From the NCBI RefSeq assembly GCF_963675165.1, contig NC_087377.1, positions 5,456,042 through 5,520,041 of the forward strand: 64,000 nucleotides of DNA, given 5' to 3'. Below the pieces are notes generated by a model. That model ran no database searches. It was not told the DNA's origin and worked only from the letters and a program-made list of their open reading frames with translations. The stretch is from Halichondria panicea. Taxonomy: Eukaryota > Porifera > Demospongiae > Suberitida > Halichondriidae. Of the stretch, positions 58,038 through 64,000 are shown piece by piece. Position numbers and translations under genes: made by a program. Every line of letters starts with the position of its first letter. Position 1 is the stretch's first letter.

Positions 58038-58372
58038 TATAGTGTTGGCAGGGGATCTATAATGCCTCGGTTTGCTTAGCTAGGTCAGACGGACAGGGGT
58101 TTAGAGTGAAACACACAGAGACATACATGCTATTTATACAAAACGGAAAACCAGTTTCTAGAACACTAATACAGAACTCACTAAATAAGGTCATGCAACC
58201 ACTATAGAAATAACAAGAATAGTGACAGTTCACTATTTATTTTACACAAATCACAAGCTATCTAACCGGCATAGTTATACATTTGGTACAAGTGTTAATG
58301 TCCTTTCCACATGCATATAATTATAGATCCTCTAGCCTCAGGCCAGCACAAAAAATTATTTCTGTCATGCAG

Positions 58373-58435
58373 ATGAAGAAGTTGAAACTCTGCATCCAAA
58401 GCTTCCGAAGAAGGATTTCACTCTCACTGTACAAG
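58373..58435 (+). CDS. Orphan phase-1 linker exon of the protease/death-domain family
   Basis: Bounded by CAG at 58370-58372 and a GT donor at 58436. It reads DEEVETLHPKLPKKDFTLTV and resembles the linker exon 16067-16153 (DKEVETPSKRWKED) in sequence, length class and phase. No neighbouring domain exon was found, so it may be a stray duplicated exon. Confidence 0.4.
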
Positions 58436-59658
58436 GTATATGATTGTTCAATGAGACAGAAATAATTATGTTTATAATTTTTTTTAGAATACTGCGTATA
58501 CACTTTGAGGCTATGGTTTTGCCTTGTATAGTATCGAAAATAATTATTGTTGTCTTAATCTATAATTATATACTTTGTTTGAGAATACCACAATAGGTGC
58601 CCATACAGAAATGTCAACTGAACAAGCTAGCTACAAGGTGGTTTGGTCAGTTCAGTGCAGAAAGGTTGTTCATAGTACAACCTGGAAAACAGTAACAACC
58701 TTGCATTGTGCATGGTTGTCATTCTGTACAATTGATTTACAACCTTGTAAAATAGTTGCAGCAACATTGCGTTCTGGTTGCTCATTTTGTAACAACCTGT
58801 TTCAGTACAACCTTGTACTGAAAAGACATGGCAAGTGCACCCCAATTGGAATTATTTTCATATCTTGAATGTCAGCTGTCTAGCTAAGAGCAGGACAGAC
58901 CTACTGCATACTAGTTTAGCTAACTCAGACTACTCTATAATAGAACAACTAGATGTTTAGGTTAATTTACAAGCCAAAATGAATGACACATCTATTGGTA
59001 TCTCTTGAGGTGGATCGAAGAGGAGTCAGTAGGAATCATGCCCTCCTCCAATGTGCACCAAGTTGCTGTAGCTGTCGTGAGACTGTAATGGTTGGCCAAG
59101 AAGTACTATGATGCCAAAATTTTAAAGATGTCCAGTAAGTAGCATTCATGATATTAAAAGCCAGACAAACGAGTGCTGCGCTGTGCATGACATATAGCCT
59201 CGCTATATGTCATGCTTTCTATCAAAAGTATTAGAGTGTTTTAGTACTAGAGACTTAGTATAGGGGGAATTCTATAATGAATTTGAATTTGAAAGTGAAT
59301 AATCTCTATATATCTATATCCCTTTACTGGTCAAATTGTTGTAAATTTTACAACAACAATCTGGGAGGGAGCGTGCTATCAACTTGTGAATGTTGCATGA
59401 TATTGGATTCTGTGGCAGATTGGATAGTATCATGAAGGTGATTATCCTTTGAAGTTCTGCTGAGTTGTTCAATTAGGACACTAAAAAAAAAAAAAAAAAA
59501 AAAAAGGTTCATGTATAGGACTGAGTAGTATCCATTGGTAGACCCTCTGGACTATCTTGGTAGCCATAGACTATTTTCGAAGAGGAAGCAGCAATGTACA
59601 CAGGCACTTCACAAGTGGACACAAGCTCTACAATAGTCTACATGCTTGCTAAGCAGCT
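58436..59658. other. Spacer with low-complexity sequence
   Basis: 58632-58822 contains several ACAACCTTG / CAAGGTTGT words in both orientations, probably a MITE; a frame across it is Cys-rich but unlikely to be coding. 59190-59220 is a small hairpin (GACATATAGC/GCTATATGTC). 59483-59505 is a run of 23 A. No gene is seen. Confidence 0.45.
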
Positions 59659-60894
59659 TACAGTTCATTTAGTCTAGAGAGTAGATTACCACAAATGTGT
59701 GAGTAGTTGTACTTAAATGTTAATATCTTTTGATTGGAGCATTTCTAAGAAATGATGTTGATACCCGTGTGTAGATGAATGACTGAACTACAACATATCC
59801 AAAAATGTTTCCATGGAAACATAAAGTGGTGGGTTTGTGGTGATTAATTGAACAACAGCAAATTGTTATAGTGGGTAATCGGTTAGAGTAATAAAACAGT
59901 AATCTTGTACAGCTAAGGTCCTAGACTTCATCACATAATTGCTCAATGGTTTAGATATCCTGGCCATCCCTTTATGGGTGTTACAAATGTTCACAGTGAT
60001 TATAATTTATGATTTACTGGTTTTTAGGTGCACTTTTGGTTAGAGTAATAACTTTTGAAAAATTAATAGCTTAGCTTTCAAATTTCTGTAGTAAGTTTAC
60101 AGATAAATGGGCTACATTTTGATACCAAGAACATCCTATATGCTTATTCCATTGCTGAGATAACACTGAAAAGCTACATAATTTACTATTTTCTACTGTT
60201 TTGATGACATCAACAGCTGCAAACCACAAACCAATGATGCTTTAATCAACCACAAACGTAATGAAGAGTGGGTGTACAGTTATTGTACGCCCACTTACGT
60301 GGTTAATTAGAGTGTCATCGATTTGTGGTTAGCAGCTTGTGATGTCATCAAAACAGTAGAAAATAGTAGAATATGTAGTTTTTCAGTGATATCTCAACAA
60401 TGGAATAAGCATAGAGGATGTTCTTGGTATCAACATGTAGCCCATTTATTTGTAAACTTACCAGAGAACTTTTAAAGCTAAGCTATAAAATTTTCAGAAG
60501 ATATTACTCTAACCAAAAGTGTACCTAAAAACCGGTAAATCATGAATTATAGACACTGTGAGCATATGTAAGACCCATAAAGGGATGGTCAGGAAACCTA
60601 AACCATTAAACAATTGTGTGATAAAAGTCTAAGACCTTATCTGTTTAAGGTTAGTGTTTTATTACTCTAACCGATTACTCACTATAACAATTTGCTGTTG
60701 TTCTATTAATCACCACAAACCCACCACCTTATGTTTCCATGGAAGCATTTTTGGATATGTTGTAGTTTAGTCATTCACCTACACACGGGTATCAACACCA
60801 TTTCTTAGAAATGCTCCAATCAAAAGATATTTACATTTAAGTACAACTACTCACACATTTGTGGTAATCTACTCTCTAGACTAAATGAACTGTA
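59659..60894. repeat. Near-perfect inverted repeat of about 1.24 kb with almost no loop
   Basis: Arms of about 610 bases run from TACAGTTCATTTAGTC to the centre at 60270-60296 (GTGGGTGTACAGTTATTGTAC then GCCCAC) and back. Mismatches are scattered. It encodes no protein. Transcription through it would give a long double-stranded RNA hairpin (inference). Confidence 0.92.
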
Positions 60895-61264
60895 GTTGAC
60901 CAGAGTGCAGCTTTTAAAGGCCACACATATATACTTCCATCGAGGCAGCAGCAAGGCATAAAATCGATGGTTAGTTTGTGCACAGCCATTGACCCACGCC
61001 CATCTCTACAAGCCATAGCCCGGCGATAACATCAAGCTAATTTGGTGGGTTGGGCTCAGATGCAAACTAAAGTGATGGAACTGTTCCAGGTTCCAGATTG
61101 TGTGCGATTGACCTGGAAAGGGATATATAGGGGTATGTCTGCAAGAGCTCACACAATTAATGGCTACTAAATAGAGTAAACAATGGAACTTCGAACAACA
61201 CGGATTTTCGAACGATTTAGCACCACGGTAAGCAAAAACAAACAGCGTTATGCAGAATCTGACC

Positions 61265-61322
61265 TAGCCTCGAATCCACGCCGATTAAAATACGTATTTT
61301 AATCGGCGTGGATTCGAGGCTA
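61265..61322. mobile_element. 58-base perfect palindrome with 9-base target duplication
   Basis: 29 bases starting TAGCCTCGAATCCACGCCG followed by their exact complement. Flanked by AATCTGACC on both sides (61256-61264 and 61323-61331). The right arm of the host element holds the unoccupied site at about 63842-63852 on the other strand. Same terminus as the elements at 22721, 30813 and 34598, reduced to termini only. Confidence 0.93.
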
Positions 61323-61689
61323 AATCTGACCCTACACAAGCCGACTTACATGCCTTAGGAACAAGCTGGGTTGAATATCAACGTCGTAGTTCTTGCAATG
61401 ATGACGTAATAATCCAGAAAACAAAAGTGTGCGATAGTTGGAATTTCGAAAAAAAGTAATGTATCCCCGAACCGAGGTACTTGCCGCTTTAATTAGCTAA
61501 TATCGAGCTTCCCATCAGCTTTAGTATGTCCTATTTAGTATGTAGTGAACATAAGCAACACTAAAATTACTTCACTGCTACTCAAAACAAACAATAAGCT
61601 TTCGAACAGTAAGTGCTGAATCAGCACTTTTAACACCCACGTGGATGGTTGTATACAGCAGATTTTATACAACCATCCACGTGGGTGGT

Positions 61690-63600
61690 AGGCATGAAAA
61701 AGAACTGTGTGATCATATGGAAATCTCAAAGTCGATATATGAAGCACAACTTGTTGAGGAGTTTGCCCACAACAACAGCAACAAAATCTACAAATACATA
61801 AATAGTGTTCTGCACAACAACAGCCTACCTGTAGCAATGCATCTCAATTCTCACACTGCCACATCTGATGCAGATAAAGCTTCTCTCTTTAATGAGTATT
61901 TCGAATCAGTCTACTCCAATCCCACTTCTAATGCCTCCCATACCCACACTCTCTGTTCAGGAACCTCTGTTCTGAATAATATTGCCTTCTCAGATACTGA
62001 AGTATACACAGCCCTCTCAAGTTTGGATCCCTTCAAAGCCTCAGGAACTGACGGTGTATAGGTTCTAGGATACTAAAAACATGTTCCCTTGCTCTTTACC
62101 CAGTGGTACATCATCTGTTTAAAATGAGCCTGGCTAGCTGCAAGCTCCCAAAGGAGTGGAAATTACACTGCATTATCCCAATATTTAAGTCTGGGGACAA
62201 AAGCCTTATTTCAAACTACAGACCGATCTCCCTTCTATGCTCGATCTCTAAAGTTCTTGAAAGGATTGTGTATGATAAGGTGTTTGGGTTCATTGGCCAA
62301 TCAATATCGAAATCCCAATATGGATTCCTGAGGGACCACTCATGTCTGCAACAACTATTCTCTTTTTTGTCATGCGTTGAAAAGTCCCTAGAAAGAAGAT
62401 GCCAGCACGACACGATATATCTTGATTTCCAAAAAGCATTTGATAGAGTACCCCATAAGGAACTTCTCTTCAAACTCCATGATCTGGGGATTTCCGGCAG
62501 ATGGTTTAAAGAATACCTTACTTCTAGATGGAAAATGGTACCATCAATGGTCACCACTCAACTCTCCTACCGGTATCTTCTGGAGTTCCGCAAGGAAGCA
62601 TCCTTGGGCCTATGCTTTTCCTGGTTTATATCAATGATCTTCCTCTTAGCATTAACTTCTCTAATATTCATATCTTTGCAGATGATACCAAATGCTCTCA
62701 TCAGATGAAATCAACCTCAGATACAATTGAACTACAATCAGACCTTGATATGCTGAATGATTGGAGCAACAAATGGAACCTCTCTTTTAATTCTCAAAAA
62801 TGTGTGTTGTTGAAATTCTCTAAAAACCCCTCACTCTTTATAAACTCCTCTTTACTTCCTTTCGGGGAGGCAGATCTCACCAAAGGAGAGTCACAGAGAC
62901 CTGGGGATAATACTGCAACAGGATCTGGGCTGGCACAAGCATTATGACAGCATTTCTGCTAAGGCATACAGACAACTAGGTTTACTCCGCCGTACTTTCT
63001 CATCATCCAACTCAGTATATACCAAGAAGAAGCTATATATACCTGTCACTGGTTCGCTCACAGCTGTTGTATTGCTCACAACTTTGGAGACCAATGCTAG
63101 TCAAAGATACTGAAGCTCTGGAGCGTATTCAGAAGAGAGCAACAAAGTTTATCCTAGGCAACTCTGATGGTGACTACAAGGAAAGACTAGTGAAGTTAAA
63201 GTTACTTCCTCTGATGTACTCCTTTGAGCTGGCAGACTTAATGTTCTTTGTTAACTCATTTAAAACAAAACAAATCGTTTCTGCATTACAGATTTCGTCT
63301 CAATATCCTGTTCTAACACAAGGTCATCTGACAAGCTCACCCTCCGTCACACCAGATCAAGCCACAATCAACACCGTCATTTCTATTTTAACCATCTGCC
63401 CAGACTGTGGAACTGCCTACTGGCCATTGATATGTCTCTCTCATCTCAATGCATAAAGACACTGATCAAGCGATTTCTATGGTCCCACTTTGTAACTCAT
63501 TTCGACCCCTACAACATATGTTCCTTTCATTTTCTCTGTCCCTGCGGTAAATGCTCTACAATGGTAATTAGTATTCGTTTGTGAATCGCTTGTTCTCTAT
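61690..63600 (+). pseudogene. CR1/Jockey-like LINE, 5'-truncated and frameshifted
   Basis: Readable blocks in order: ADKASLFNEYFESVYSNPTS, SSLDPFKASGTDGV, KEWKLHCIIPIFKSGD, SNYRPISLLCSISKVLERIV, IYLDFQKAFDRVPHKELLFK, SGVPQGSILGPMLFLVYIND, a FADDTK catalytic box near 62676, LNDWSNKWNLSFNSQKC, then the tail ERIQKRATKFILGNS. The coding jumps frame at about 62075, 62560, 62890 and 63330. No endonuclease domain lies upstream. The clade is inferred from the blocks. The element is dead but the reverse-transcriptase motifs are nearly complete. Confidence 0.85.
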
Positions 63601-64000
63601 AATCTATCTCATACTGGGCAATCTGACTAGTTTCAGATTAGCCTTCAGCTGTACACTCACTATGTCCTGTTTTTTTGTAATCACCTGTATGTATGCTGAG
63701 AAACCATAATTATTATTATATTATATTATTTTTTCGAAATTCCAACTATCGCACACTTTTGTTTTACGTCATCATTGCAAGAGCTACGACATTGCTATTC
63801 AACCCAGCTTGTTCCTAAGGCATGTAAGTCGGCTTGTGTAGGGTCAGATTCTGCATAACGCTGTTTGTTTTTGCTTACCGTGGTGCTAAATCGTTCGAAA
63901 ATCGGTGTTGTTCGAAGTTCCATTGTTTACTCTAGCTAGCTGCTCTTTTCTGACTCTTGTAGCTAATAAAAAGCTAGCGCTTTAGTGCAGGACTATATCA

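Larger units (their letters stand above)
61173..63933. mobile_element. Long-TIR element interrupted by a LINE
   Basis: Left arm 61173-61450 and right arm about 63735-63933 are inverted copies, from AGAGTAAACAATGGAACTTC inward to GATAGTTGGAATTTCGAAAA. Between them lies a truncated LINE with a TTATTA-type tail at 63707-63730 that touches the right arm. The left arm also carries a 58-base palindrome insert. A hairpin at 61626-61686 (CCACGTGGATGGTTGTATAC) precedes the LINE. Confidence 0.85.

Noticed and set aside
58575-58868. Cys-rich small protein
   Set aside because: The frame follows repeated ACAACCTTG words in both orientations, as in a MITE; no splice or signal-sequence support.

Overview
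The window reads as nuclear DNA of an early-branching animal, most likely a demosponge close to Amphimedon queenslandica. This is inferred, with no search run. The grounds are multi-exon genes with short introns (54 to a few hundred bases), AT-rich spacers full of TATAATTATA and TGCATGCA words, many death-domain modules in unusual combinations, a 2A-like peptide, and dense MITEs, foldbacks and CR1-like retrotransposon debris. No bacterial-style operon is present.

Layout. 1-2914 holds the 3' part of a zinc metalloprotease with a C-terminal death domain. 3226-5082 (minus) is a single-exon phospholipase D with a signal sequence. 5194-9598 is repeats. 9623-16998 is a paralogue of the first gene, here seen with an N-terminal death-fold domain, the metalloprotease and a C-terminal death domain; all intron phases fit, but its last exon carries a frameshift. 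17511-26332 and 27289-36733 are two copies of a roughly 9-kb direct duplication. Each holds a death-domain exon pair, intact in copy 2, with the first exon broken in copy 1. Insertions unique to one copy leave clean empty sites in the other. 37500-38690 (minus) is a dead LINE. 41422-43064 is a gene with a membrane segment running straight into a 2A-like motif, then two tandem death domains. 44455-45933 (minus) is an intact Crypton-type tyrosine recombinase, followed by a 1.2-kb foldback and a pogo-like MITE. 51820-52390 is part of a coding gene with a homopolymer frameshift. 53339-63933 is mostly foldbacks, MITEs and two broken reverse transcriptases, one inside a long-TIR element.

How the genes fit together. 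At least eight death-fold modules in five loci share closely related sequences and phase-1 linker exons, so exon duplication and shuffling appear to be building new receptors, adaptors or effectors here. The most interesting system is the death-domain/metalloprotease/death-domain architecture together with the membrane-2A-death-death gene. Both look like innate-immunity or cell-death components, but that role is inferred from the domains alone.
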